Assembly: GCA_002373325.1 (NCBI GenBank)
Contig: DFKI01000082.1
Location: 8,564 to 22,360 of the forward strand
Direction of reading: 5' to 3'
Source: Treponema sp. UBA3649
GTDB lineage: Bacteria > Spirochaetota > Spirochaetia > Treponematales > Treponemataceae
DNA length: 13,797 nt
Shown here one piece after another: positions 1-8,400 of this stretch (the stretch's first letter is position 1; each line of letters begins with the position of its first letter). A model generated the notes under the pieces. It searched no databases. It was not told the DNA's origin and saw only the letters and a list, made by a program, of their open reading frames with translations. Made by a program: the position numbers and the translations under genes.

Positions 1-75
1 AATCCCCGCCACAATGCGCACGCCTTCCATCTCCAACATCTTGATAATAATCTGTGACCCTGTCGCTCTAATCAT
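1..75 (-). CDS. ilvB: Partial N-terminus, probable acetolactate synthase large subunit
   Basis: Only the first 25 codons are in the window, reading leftward from an ATG at 75 and running off the left edge. They translate as MIRATGSQIIIKML, then EMEGVRIVAGI. This resembles the opening of TPP-dependent acetohydroxyacid synthases, which typically begin with 'TGAQ-(I/L)-hydrophobic-LE-x-EGV' followed by 'GIPGG'. That enzyme condenses two pyruvates, or pyruvate and 2-oxobutyrate, in the first shared step of branched-chain amino acid synthesis in the cytoplasm. The start is supported by a near-consensus promoter whose predicted transcription start coincides with the A of this ATG. The first PGG residues of the family motif fall outside the window, so another TPP-dependent enzyme (for example an oxalyl-CoA decarboxylase or sulfopyruvate decarboxylase type) remains possible. 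The family call is by recall of the motif. Confidence 0.6.
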   Translation of the reverse strand, partial: MIRATGSQIIIKMLEMEGVRIVAGI

Positions 76-81
76 GCGGAT

Positions 82-110
82 ATTCTACTTATAATGGAAG
101 GAAATGTCAA
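82..110 (-). promoter_or_regulatory. Sigma70-type promoter of the ilvB-like gene, leaderless geometry
   Basis: On the minus strand TTGACA (110-105) is followed by a 17-nt spacer and TAGAAT (87-82). The -35 box matches consensus 6/6 and the -10 box 5/6. Six nucleotides separate the -10 box from the ATG at 75, so the predicted +1 is the A of the start codon. There is no Shine-Dalgarno and no room for one if transcription starts there. No operator or attenuator is visible between promoter and gene. Confidence 0.75.
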
Positions 111-152
111 GGTTGGGGTTCAGGAGCGAGGAGGCAGAAGTTAGAACATGGG

Positions 153-221
153 AGGGGAAAGCCTTCCCCTGCGGCCGCACTCTGTTGCGTCCTACCCCTT
201 CGCCTAGGGGCTCCGCCCCTA
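153..221. repeat. Pair of perfect GC-rich hairpins in intergenic DNA
   Basis: The first hairpin has 7-bp arms AGGGGAA (153-159) and TTCCCCT (164-170) around a 4-nt loop, followed directly by the palindrome GCGGCCGC (171-178). The second has arms TAGGGGC (205-211) and GCCCCTA (215-221) around TCC, followed by AAAACCCC. Neither has a flanking U-run on either strand, so these are not classical intrinsic terminators. The segment resembles dispersed GC-rich intergenic repeats seen in many bacterial genomes; that it is repeated in this genome is inference. Confidence 0.45.
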
Positions 222-278
222 AAACCCCGCACTGTCGTTATCAGTGCTAATCCAAGGAAATGCAGATTTATAGCATCC

Positions 279-360
279 TGTCATTGCCGGACTGGTCCTA
301 TGTCATTGCCGGACTTGATCCGGCAATCCCTTTTGCCAGAGATTCGCGTGGGAATGACAT
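279..360. repeat. REP-like palindromic repeat element with a partial second copy
   Basis: The 15-mer TGTCATTGCCGGACT occurs twice in direct orientation, at 279-293 and 301-315. The second copy extends into a perfect palindrome: ATTGCCGGA (305-313), loop CTTGA, TCCGGCAAT (319-327). The block 300-360 is also bounded by an 8-bp inverted repeat, ATGTCATT (300-307) and AATGACAT (353-360). This is how dispersed REP/MITE-type intergenic elements look, and very similar 'GTCATTGCCGGACTTGATCC' elements are known from several bacterial groups (recall). The upstream copy is a truncated half-unit. Confidence 0.6.
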
Positions 361-474
361 TGTTTTGCATAAGTCGAAATAGGCGCCTGTAAACCAGCGG
401 TTCCTCTTTTAGATTTACAATTCCCAAGTTTAATTTAGATTTGCACTTGCCTTCTACACTCTCCCCTCCCCCAC

Positions 475-509
475 TTCCATTTTTTCAAAAAATATGCTAT
501 AATGGCGGT
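475..509 (+). promoter_or_regulatory. Extended -10 promoter of carD, leaderless geometry
   Basis: A perfect TATAAT (498-503) is preceded by TGC (495-497), giving an extended -10 element. The hexamer at -35 with 17-nt spacing (TTCCAT, 475-480) is poor, which is common when an extended -10 is present. The last T of the -10 lies 6 nt before the carD ATG at 510, so the predicted +1 is the A of the start codon. The 12 nt AAAAATATGCTA (488-499) recur identically in the promoter of the giant coiled-coil gene. Confidence 0.7.
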
Positions 510-1190
510 ATGGCTAAACCAAAGACAGAATTTGCAATCAACCAGAAGGTTGTGTACCCCAGTCAGGGAGTTGGAACCGTCACCGATGTTTTCAAAAAAG
601 AGTTCAACGGTGAGATGGTGTATTATTACAGAATCTACATTCCAGTTTCAGACATGTACGTCATGGTGCCTGTCAAAAATTCATCAAAGCTGGGAATCCG
701 TTCCATCGTGTCAAAGGAAGAGGCCCAGAAAGCCGTGGATATGATCAGCGAGAATTTTGAACCTTCCACGACGGACTGGAAGCAGCGATACCAGGAAAAC
801 CTTGACCTCCTGAAAAAAGGCAGCATTGAGGACATCACAAAAATAGTAAGAAGCCTCTACTACCGCTCAAAGCAAAAGGAACTTCCCATCATGGAGAGAA
901 AACTCTACGACAACGCGAAGAAACTCCTTGAGGACGAGATTGCGGAGGCACTTGGAATCTCACCGCAGGAAGTTGAGGCCATGCTCCATGCAAAACTTGA
1001 GCCGCTCGGAATAAAAATCGACAGAAAATCAGAAAACTCCGACGATGACGCGGACGACTTTGACGATGAGTTTGACGACGGCAAAAAATCAGACAACTCC
1101 GACGATGAATTCGATGACGAGGATGATGACGACGGAGATGACGATGACGACGCGGATGATGATGACGACGGAGCGGACGACGACAACTGA
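510..1190 (+). CDS. carD: CarD/CdnL-family RNA polymerase-binding regulator with poly-Asp C-terminal tail
   Basis: The product is 226 residues. The N-terminus (about 8-65) has the CarD/TRCF RNA-polymerase-interaction signature: 'INQKVVYPSQGVGTV', then 'YYYRIYIPVSDMYVMVPV'. An all-helical domain follows (about 70-172; 'IVRSLYYRSKQKELP', 'ERKLYDNAKKLLEDEIA'), as in CdnL-type proteins. Family members bind the RNA polymerase beta lobe and stabilise the open promoter complex, especially at rRNA and growth-related promoters. Residues 178-226 are a tail with 34 Asp/Glu in 49 positions, absent from typical family members of about 160-180 residues; what it does is unknown. A longer in-frame reading from TTG 441 adds a Pro/Phe-rich stretch with no CarD similarity, so ATG 510 is preferred; it also sits at the predicted transcription start. 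The 3' end overlaps ispDF. Confidence 0.92.
   Translation: MAKPKTEFAINQKVVYPSQGVGTVTDVFKKEFNGEMVYYYRIYIPVSDMYVMVPVKNSSKLGIRSIVSKEEAQKAVDMISENFEPSTTDWKQRYQENLDLLKKGSIEDITKIVRSLYYRSKQKELPIMERKLYDNAKKLLEDEIAEALGISPQEVEAMLHAKLEPLGIKIDRKSENSDDDADDFDDEFDDGKKSDNSDDEFDDEDDDDGDDDDDADDDDDGADDDN
1041..1187 (+). repeat. GAY-codon tract encoding the acidic tail of CarD
   Basis: This segment is a degenerate GAC/GAT trinucleotide repeat encoding 49 residues, 34 of them acidic, with spaced Phe, Gly, Ala and Ser. Because it is a triplet repeat, gain or loss of units keeps the carD frame. Read in the frame one base downstream (starting at the second base of each codon), GAT-GAT runs spell successive ATG codons (for example 1156, 1159 and 1162). 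These are in frame with ispDF and are its candidate start codons. Confidence 0.75.
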
Positions 1191-2442
1191 TTTCATCCTG
1201 ATTCTGCTTTCCGCCGGTAGTTCCACAAGAATGGGAACGGGACAAAAAAAAGAGTATCTTCCGCTTGAAGGAGGAACCGTTCTCTCAAAGTCCCTGCTCT
1301 CATTTTTGAATTTCGCCAACCAGCAATCGGCAGAAGAAAAATCACTCACCCACATTTTCATAACTGTTCCGCACAATCAGGAAAGGGAAGCTGAAAAAGC
1401 TGCGTTTGCGGACCCGCGTTTGGAAGATTTGAAAAAGAACCGGCACTTTCACTTCATAGAGGGTGGAAAAAGCAGGCAGGAGTCCGTTCATCTGGCACTT
1501 AAAGCGGCCCTTCCCTACTCAAGCGAAAAAAGCATTGTCCTGATTCACGATGCGGCACGTCCCTTTGTCTCGGAAAAAATCATCCGTGAGACGGCGGAAT
1601 CTGCTCTGAGATATGGGGCGGCTGTTCCTGCAATCCCCGCTGTGGACACCCTGAAGGAAATATCCGAATCCGAAAACGGATTATTCATCAAAAAGCATCT
1701 TCGAAGAAGCTCGCTCAGAGCCGTACAGACTCCACAGGCATTCAATCTCCGCACTCTTCTCTCATGCCATGAAAAAGCAGAATCGAACCAAATCGAATTT
1801 ACCGATGACAGCGAAATCTGGGACGCATACCCGGATCTTACGGAAGGCAAAAAAGTGTTTCTGAGCGAAGGAAGCCCGGAGAACAAAAAAATCACCTATA
1901 AAAATGACATGCCGGAGCAAGAAAAAAATTCTGAATCAACGGAGGAAAAAATGTGTCCGACTAAAATCCGGGTGGGAATGGGAACCGACCTTCATGTGCT
2001 TTGTGAGGGAAGAGATTTCATCCTTGGCGGCGTAAGAATTCCTGCCGAAAAAGGTGAGCTCGGACATTCAGACGGCGACGTTCTCTTCCATGCCATAAGC
2101 GACTCCCTTCTTGGTGCGAGCGGACTTGGAGACATCGGATCCTATTTTCCTCCCGAAGAAGCAAAATGGAAAGACGCTGATTCCGCCGTGCTGCTCAAAA
2201 AAATCTGGTCGGACGTAAAATCCAAGGGCTGGACACTCGTGAACCTGGACTGCGTGCTCGAATTCGAAAAACCGAAATTCCTTCCCTGGCGCGACAAAGT
2301 GATTAGTTCCATCGCCGAAACGCTGGGAACAGAAAAAGACCGGATTTTCGTAAAGGCAAAGACAAACGAAAAAATGGATTCGGTAGGACACGGAGACGCA
2401 ATCAAAGCATACTGCGTGTGCCTACTCGAAAAAATCAAGTGA
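1162..2442 (+). CDS. ispDF: Bifunctional IspD/IspF (MEP cytidylyltransferase / MEcPP synthase)
   Basis: The fusion has 426 residues from ATG 1162 and acts in the cytoplasmic MEP (non-mevalonate) isoprenoid pathway. The IspD half (about 10-255) makes CDP-methylerythritol from MEP and CTP. It shows the CTP-binding 'LLSAGSSTRMG' (15-25), 'HDAARP' (129-134), 'RAVQTPQAF' (186-194), 'FTDDSE' from 213 and 'NKKITYKNDM' (241-250). The IspF half (264-426) forms the cyclodiphosphate. It shows 'GTDLH' with metal ligands D276 and H278, H310 in 'HSDGDVLFHAISD', 'GDIGSYFP', and a divergent C-terminal motif 'KTNEKMDSVGHGDAI'. IspE, the intervening enzyme, is not in the window. The start is uncertain: in-frame ATGs at 1138, 1144, 1156, 1159 and 1162 all lie within carD, none has a proper Shine-Dalgarno, and the IspD fold begins at about 1189. 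I chose the most downstream ATG; translational coupling to carD is likely. Confidence 0.93.
   Translation: MTTERTTTTDFILILLSAGSSTRMGTGQKKEYLPLEGGTVLSKSLLSFLNFANQQSAEEKSLTHIFITVPHNQEREAEKAAFADPRLEDLKKNRHFHFIEGGKSRQESVHLALKAALPYSSEKSIVLIHDAARPFVSEKIIRETAESALRYGAAVPAIPAVDTLKEISESENGLFIKKHLRRSSLRAVQTPQAFNLRTLLSCHEKAESNQIEFTDDSEIWDAYPDLTEGKKVFLSEGSPENKKITYKNDMPEQEKNSESTEEKMCPTKIRVGMGTDLHVLCEGRDFILGGVRIPAEKGELGHSDGDVLFHAISDSLLGASGLGDIGSYFPPEEAKWKDADSAVLLKKIWSDVKSKGWTLVNLDCVLEFEKPKFLPWRDKVISSIAETLGTEKDRIFVKAKTNEKMDSVGHGDAIKAYCVCLLEKIK
1941..1953 (+). promoter_or_regulatory. Internal Shine-Dalgarno and ATG for a free IspF
   Basis: Inside ispDF, at the linker between the two domains, GGAGG (1941-1945) lies 5 nt before an in-frame ATG at 1951. 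Initiation there would give a 163-residue protein starting MCPTKIRVGMGTDLH. That is the normal length and start position for a standalone IspF (about 160 residues). This is the strongest ribosome binding site I found upstream of any start codon in the window. Whether it is used is not visible from sequence; GGAGGAA also simply encodes Glu-Glu in the linker. Confidence 0.5.
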
Positions 2443-2466
2443 TTCGCATCACCGGATTCCCAATCG

Positions 2467-5400
2467 TCAGTCATCCTCTTCGCTCGGAAGTTCCAGAATC
2501 AGCTCAACCTCGGACTCAGAAATTCCGCAGTTCTCTGCAATCTCCTGATTATCCCAGTTGTACCGTTTTTTAAGCGCGCGTACCCTGTCCCTGATTTGCG
2601 GTGTAAGGCTTGATGATGAGCTCTTTCTCTTTGACTTCGAGCTTTCTCCGCCCTTCTTTCCCTGCACTTCCTTTTTCGCAATGTCATGGAGCACGTCAAT
2701 CTGGTGGTCGGCCTGCGCGGCAAGTTTCGTAAGACGCTCCTCGGTACCGGAAATCTCATTCTTGGTCTCGTTCAGCTCAGCTATCCTGTCCTCGGTTTCG
2801 TCAAGAATCTGCTGGAGTGAAGAAAGCTTGTCCACCGCATCGTTGATGCTTCCGTTGCTCTCCATAATCCTGTTGATTCCGTCCTGCACTTCCTCAAGCT
2901 GAGTCGGCATCTCCTCAAGCTGGTCGTTGCACCTCAAAAGACGTTCCTCAAGGTCCTGAATCTTGTCCGCCGTACTGTCCACATTTGCCGCGACCCTCTC
3001 AATCGTCTCCGCCTTGGTCTCAATCCTGTCGTACTGGCTCTGGATTCCCTGAATGGAATTCTCAAAGTTCCGGATTGTCACCTGCATGTTCACGAGATTG
3101 TCGCTCGAACGGTTCAGCTCGGCAATCTTCTGGTCCATTGAGGAGCTCAGTGCCTGAATCTGCGCGAACCTCTGCTCAAGGCTGTCCAAAGTCATTTTCT
3201 GTGAGTTGAAATTTGAGATTCTGTTGTCAAGCTCGCCGCTCATGCTCTGCACCTGGTCAATCTGATTTTTCAGGTTGATTACCTTTGCCTCGTAAGCCGC
3301 GAATCCGTTGATTTTTTCCTTTAGCCCCTCGATGGAAGACTCAAGCTGTTTCTTGAGCTGGTCCGCCTTGTCGAAGAGTCCCGTCTGTGCCGTAAAGCGC
3401 GCGATGCCCTTGTTGATTTCGTCAATCTTCACCTGCAGTGCGTTCGTGTCCTCGTTGAGGCGTGTCATCATCTTCTGGTAAGCAACCCTGTCTCCGTCCG
3501 CAGTTTCCTGAAGATCACGTTTGAGTCCCCGGATTTTCGCATCGGCCTGTGTGGTCGCGTCGGTGAAAAGCATCTGTGTGTTCTGCAAAAGCTCGTTGTG
3601 CCTTGTCTGAAGGTCATCCATAATCTGCTCTGAGCGTTTCTCGTATGACCGGATTGCATCCTCGGCCTTCTCGTTCAGGGTGATTATGTCCTGCTGGATT
3701 TTCTGCCTTGACTCCTTCGTCCGCTCATCAATGTCTGCGAATCCCTGCTTCTGCTTTTGGAGGAAGAGTGAGAGCTGGTCCTCATACTGCAGGTTTGATT
3801 CCTTGAACTGCTGCGCAATCTTCTGCTTCCATGTGTTGAAGTCCTGGATCGTCGCGTCAATCACGGCGTTTCCTGAGCGCTGCTTTTCCTCCATCTGATC
3901 CTTGAGATGAGAGAACTGGTCGTTGAGTGAGCGAACGTTGTCCATCATCTGCTCGGTGACTTTCTTGTTGTAGCCCTCGCTTTCCTGCTCCAGGATTGCG
4001 GATGCCTTTTCGGTTGTGTCCTTGAGCGCGTTCCTGTACTGCTCGATGAAGTCATGGAGTCTCTGGTTCACGGTGTTTATCTGATTCTGAATCGTGGACT
4101 GTCCCGCCTGCAACGCCGTCTGGAATTTGGACTCCTGCTCGGTGGTCTTCGTCTGGATTTCCTCAATGCGGGCGCGAAGTGAATCCGAATATTTTGTCTC
4201 AAGGTCACGTCTGCTCTCCTCGTAAGTGTTGGAGAAATTCTCGATGCGCGTGTCAAACTTGTGCTTCCATTCGCTGAGCTGCTGTGAGATTTCCTCCTCG
4301 CGTTTTTTCAGGTTCAGACTGAAATTGTCCTCAAAGACCTTGAGTTGGGTTCCGACCGTCGCGTAAGATTTCTGCTTGAGTTCCTCCACTCCCGCCTCAA
4401 GACTCTCAATCTCCTCCTTGAGCTTGTCGCTTCGTGTCTTAAGGGAAGTCTCGAAGTTCACGTGATTGTTAGTAAGGCTCGTCGTGAATTTCTCAAAGTC
4501 CCCGAGAACACGCTTCTGGGACTGATCCATGATTTTGCGCATCGCATCCTCAAGCTTGTCCACATCGGCACCGGCTGTGCTGAGCTTGTTGAACCTTCCC
4601 TCCATCTCCTTTTTGTATTTGTCGAGCTGATGGTCGAGTCCCACAAGGAAAGTTGACTGCTTGTTGTCATAATCAGCCGCAATCGCCTGCATCGCCTTCG
4701 CAAGATTCGAGTCGAAGATGTTGAACTGCTCCTTCATCTCATGGTCGAACTGAGTGAGTTTTTCGCGCGTCAGGGTCGTCTCCTCGTCAATCTTCTCCGC
4801 AATCGCATTGGATTCGGCAAGGGAAGCCTCATACCTTGATTTAGTGTCCTGGATTGCAAGCTCAACCTCATCATGGATTGAGTTGGCCCTGTCCTGAACC
4901 GCGTTGAGGGAATCGGCGATGTTTTTCTGCATCTCAGAGACGTACTGCTGCAATTCCGACTTGTACTGGTTCAGACGGTTCACGCTCATCTCCTTGTATT
5001 TTTCATACGCGAGACTTTCCTTCTGCTCGGCCTTTGTGTAAGCGTCATCAAAAAGAGTCGTAAACCGGGACTGAATCTCCTCGGTGCGTCCTGTAAGGGC
5101 TGTCTCAAGCTCATCAAGCCGCCTTGTGTTCTCATCGGTCTCCTCGTTCAATCTCTCGGCTGTCTGCTGCGCGTTGGAGAGAGTGCTCAGAACAGAATTT
5201 CTGAATTCCTCTATGCTTGAATTTGACACGGACTCAAGTTCCTCCGTCCTCTGCTGCACAATGCTCTCAAGGGACTGAACCTTTTTCACAAGGTCCTCGG
5301 TTATGGCGCTGACCTTCATGTTGATTTCAGTGGACACATCAGCCTTGGTTGATTCTACCGCAGCCTTCAGATTCGCAGCCCGCTCGTCAAGTTCCTGCTT

Positions 5401-8400
5401 GAGTGCCGATGTGCTTGAAGTGATTGAATCTCCGAGAGATGTTGTAATCTGGTTAAGATTGTCCGAAAGATTTCCCGTGCGCTCCGAGACATCCCTCTCA
5501 AGATTCGTTATGCGCTCCGAGACGGAATCCTCAAGGGAAGAAGTCTTTTCGTTCAGGCTGTCCTCAAGCTCACCCGTCCTTGTCCTTATGGAATCCGAAA
5601 GCGTGAATGCCCTGTCGTTCAAATCCTGCTCGATTCCCTCGATGCGTGACTTGAATGCGGATTCAATGGAAGAAGTTTTTTCTGCAAGTCCGTTCTCCAG
5701 CTCCTCGGTCCTTGACCTGATTGCCTGCTCCAAAGCTCCCGTCCGCTCATAAAGTGTCTGCTCCAGATTGTCAGTGCGTCCGTTAAGGTCTCCCTCCAGC
5801 GCGTCTGTCCTAGAAAGGATGCTCTCGTTAAGGGATTCGGTGCGTGACTTCACCATGCTGTCCAAATCCTCGGTCATCTGCCTCACGTCATCTTTTAGAG
5901 TCTCTGATTTTTCCGAGAATGTCGCAAGCAGGTTCTCAACGATTTCATTCACGGAATCCTCAAGTCCTGACGTTCGCTCGGCCACTGATTTTTCAAGAGA
6001 GTCGGTAAGTGAGTTTACGGACTGGTCAAGGTTCAGGGTGCGGTCCTTCACCGTGCTCGTGAGTGTTGAAATCTTTTCGTTAAGTCCTTTTTCCAGGGCT
6101 CCCACGTTCACTTTGATTGCCTTCGTAATCGACGCGGTTTTGTCAGTGTACATCTTCGCAAGACCCGCGATTCTCGACGTATATGTTTTTTCGATTGCGG
6201 CGGTCCTCTCCTTCAGGCTCTGCTCCACGGAATTGGTTCTGTCGGTAGCGTTCCGTTCCATCGATGAAGTCTTTTCCTCAATCAGGCTCATGAGTGCGTC
6301 GGTGCGCTGCGTCAAATCATCCTCAAGATTTCCGGTCCTTTCGCTTACTGAGCTCGTAATGTTCTCCGTGCGCTCGTTTACCATTGACTCAAGGTTCTCA
6401 ATCAGGCTGCGGACATTCTCCTCAAGAGTTCCGGTCTTCTCGTTCACGGATGAGATTATGTTACCGGTAATGTCACGGACAGACTCTTCGATTGCGGCAG
6501 TCCTTTCGTTGAGCTCATGCTGCAAGTTTCCGGTTTTGTCGTTAAGGCTCGTCTCAAGAGATGATGTCTTCTCGTTGATTTCCTGCTCAAGAGAGTCCAC
6601 CTTGCCCCGAAGCTCCGACGAGAGATTTCCCGTGCGCTCGTAAACCTCATCCTGCATCTCCGCCGTGCGTGAAGTAAGGAATTCCTCAAGGCTCTGAGTT
6701 TTGGATCCCAGGTTCTCCTCAAGCTGCTTCGTCTTGTTCACGACATTTTCGATGATTACCGAAGTCTTGTCGTTGATAAAATCCTCAAGCGGCACAATGC
6801 GCTCGTTGACCCTTGTGGTAAGCGCGGAGGTTCTCTCGTTCACGTCCGACTCAAATGCACCGGTCCTCTCCTCGAAGTTTCTCATCATCTCCGAAATGCG
6901 GTCCTGAGCAGTGGATTCCATGAGATTCGCGCGCTCCAAAACAGACCTCTCCACGCTCTCTGTCCTTTCGCTCGTAATGTCATCAAGCTCGGAAAGTTTT
7001 CCCTCAAGGCGGGTCTCATAATTCTGCGTTCTCTGCTCCATGTCGGTCCTGATTGAATCAATGAGCTGAACCACGGAGGTCTCAATCTGTCCAGTCTGAT
7101 CGCCGAGATGATTTCTAAGCTGTACGATTTTCTCATCCACGGATTCTGAAAGGCTTGAAGTCTTCTCCTCCATGTTCTCTTCCATGCCGGAAAGTTTGTC
7201 CTCAAGCTGGTCACTCAAAGTCGCGGCCCTGGCATTCACGGCATCCTCAATCTCGTTGAGCCTGTTCTCCACATCTTCCTTAAGACTGTTGGACTTTCCG
7301 TTTACTGTTTCCTCAAGAGTACTGAGTCTCTCCTCCAGGTCATCCTCAAGATTTGAAGAGCGCTCGTTGAAATCATTCTCAAGGGACTCCATCTTGCTTT
7401 CCATTCTGTCCGTGAGATTTCCGGTCCTTTCCGTAATGTCATTCTCAAGCGAGCTCATGCGGTCCTCGACGGATGAAATGAGAGTGTCGGACCTGGACGT
7501 AATGTCATCCTCAAGTCCCTGCACCCTCTGCTCAATGGAAGACGAAAGATCCTCCGTCCTGATTGTGACATCATCCTGCAAAGCGGACATTTTGTTCTCG
7601 ACGGATTCTGAAAGCGCGCGTGATTTTGCAGTGACTGTCTCGATGAGCGACGCAATTTTGTCGGCAAGGGATGCGCCAAGAGAATTGCTTCTTGTAGTGA
7701 CGTCATCCTCAAGAGTGGAAAGTCTCTCCTCCACTTCATCGCGAATCTTGTCGGAGCGTCCGCCCAAATCAAATTCCATGCCGGAGAGTTTTTCTTCCAG
7801 GCTGGATTTAAGCACGTTGCTTCTCTCTTCCACCATCTCCTCGATGTCAACGAAAAGCTTGTCCATGCTTCCGCTCATCTCCGCAGAACGACCGTCCAGC
7901 GTGGATTCCAGTGCAGACATGCGGCCTTCCATGGATTCCGTGAAATCTGATGTTCGAGTTTTCATCTCTGTCTCAAGGGTGGTCATGCGTCCCTCAATCT
8001 CATCGGTGAGCTCGGTGGATCTCTCGTTAAGACCGTCCTCAAGGTTCGTCATGCGCTCCTCAAGATTGTCTGTAATCTCATTCGCACGTCCCGAGACGCT
8101 TTCCTCAAGTCCCGTCATGCGCTCCTCAATGGAATCGACAAGCTCGGTGGAACGGCCAGTGATGTTTTCCTCAAGGGCGGACATTCTTTCCTCGATGGAT
8201 TCAGTAAGTTCGGTGGAGCGACCGGTGAGTTTTTCCTCAAGGCCAGACATGCGGCTTTCAATGGAATCCAGAAGTTTTGTGGACCGGCCAGTAAGATCGT
8301 CCTCAAGACCTGACATGCGTCCCTCAATGGATTCAGTAAGCTCGGTTGACCTTTCCGTAAGCTCATCCTCAAGATTCGACATGCGGTCCTCAATGGAAGA

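Larger units (their letters stand above)
111..509. other. Intergenic region without a convincing gene
   Basis: This stretch separates the divergently transcribed ilvB-like gene and carD. I see no ORF with recognisable protein character in it. It contains two GC-rich hairpins (153-170 and 205-221), a REP-like palindromic element (279-360), an unremarkable A/T-rich stretch (361-450), a C/T-rich run (about 449-485) and the carD promoter. No tRNA or riboswitch was recognised. Confidence 0.7.

Noticed and set aside
205..235. Intrinsic terminator at the second GC-rich hairpin
   Set aside because: The hairpin is followed by AAAACCCC rather than a T-run on either strand, and no gene ends nearby.
104..250. 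Small plus-strand ORF beginning ATGTCAAGG after a TATAAT at 90-95
   Set aside because: It runs through the hairpin repeats, its composition is not protein-like, and the same DNA is better explained as the ilvB promoter on the other strand.
441..509. Upstream extension of carD from TTG 441
   Set aside because: The added residues are unlike CarD proteins and the promoter -10 box lies within this stretch.
889..1245. Antisense open frames opposite the CarD acidic tail (His/Arg-rich or Ser-rich)
   Set aside because: They are mirror products of the GAC/GAT repeat and have no start signal or recognisable sequence.
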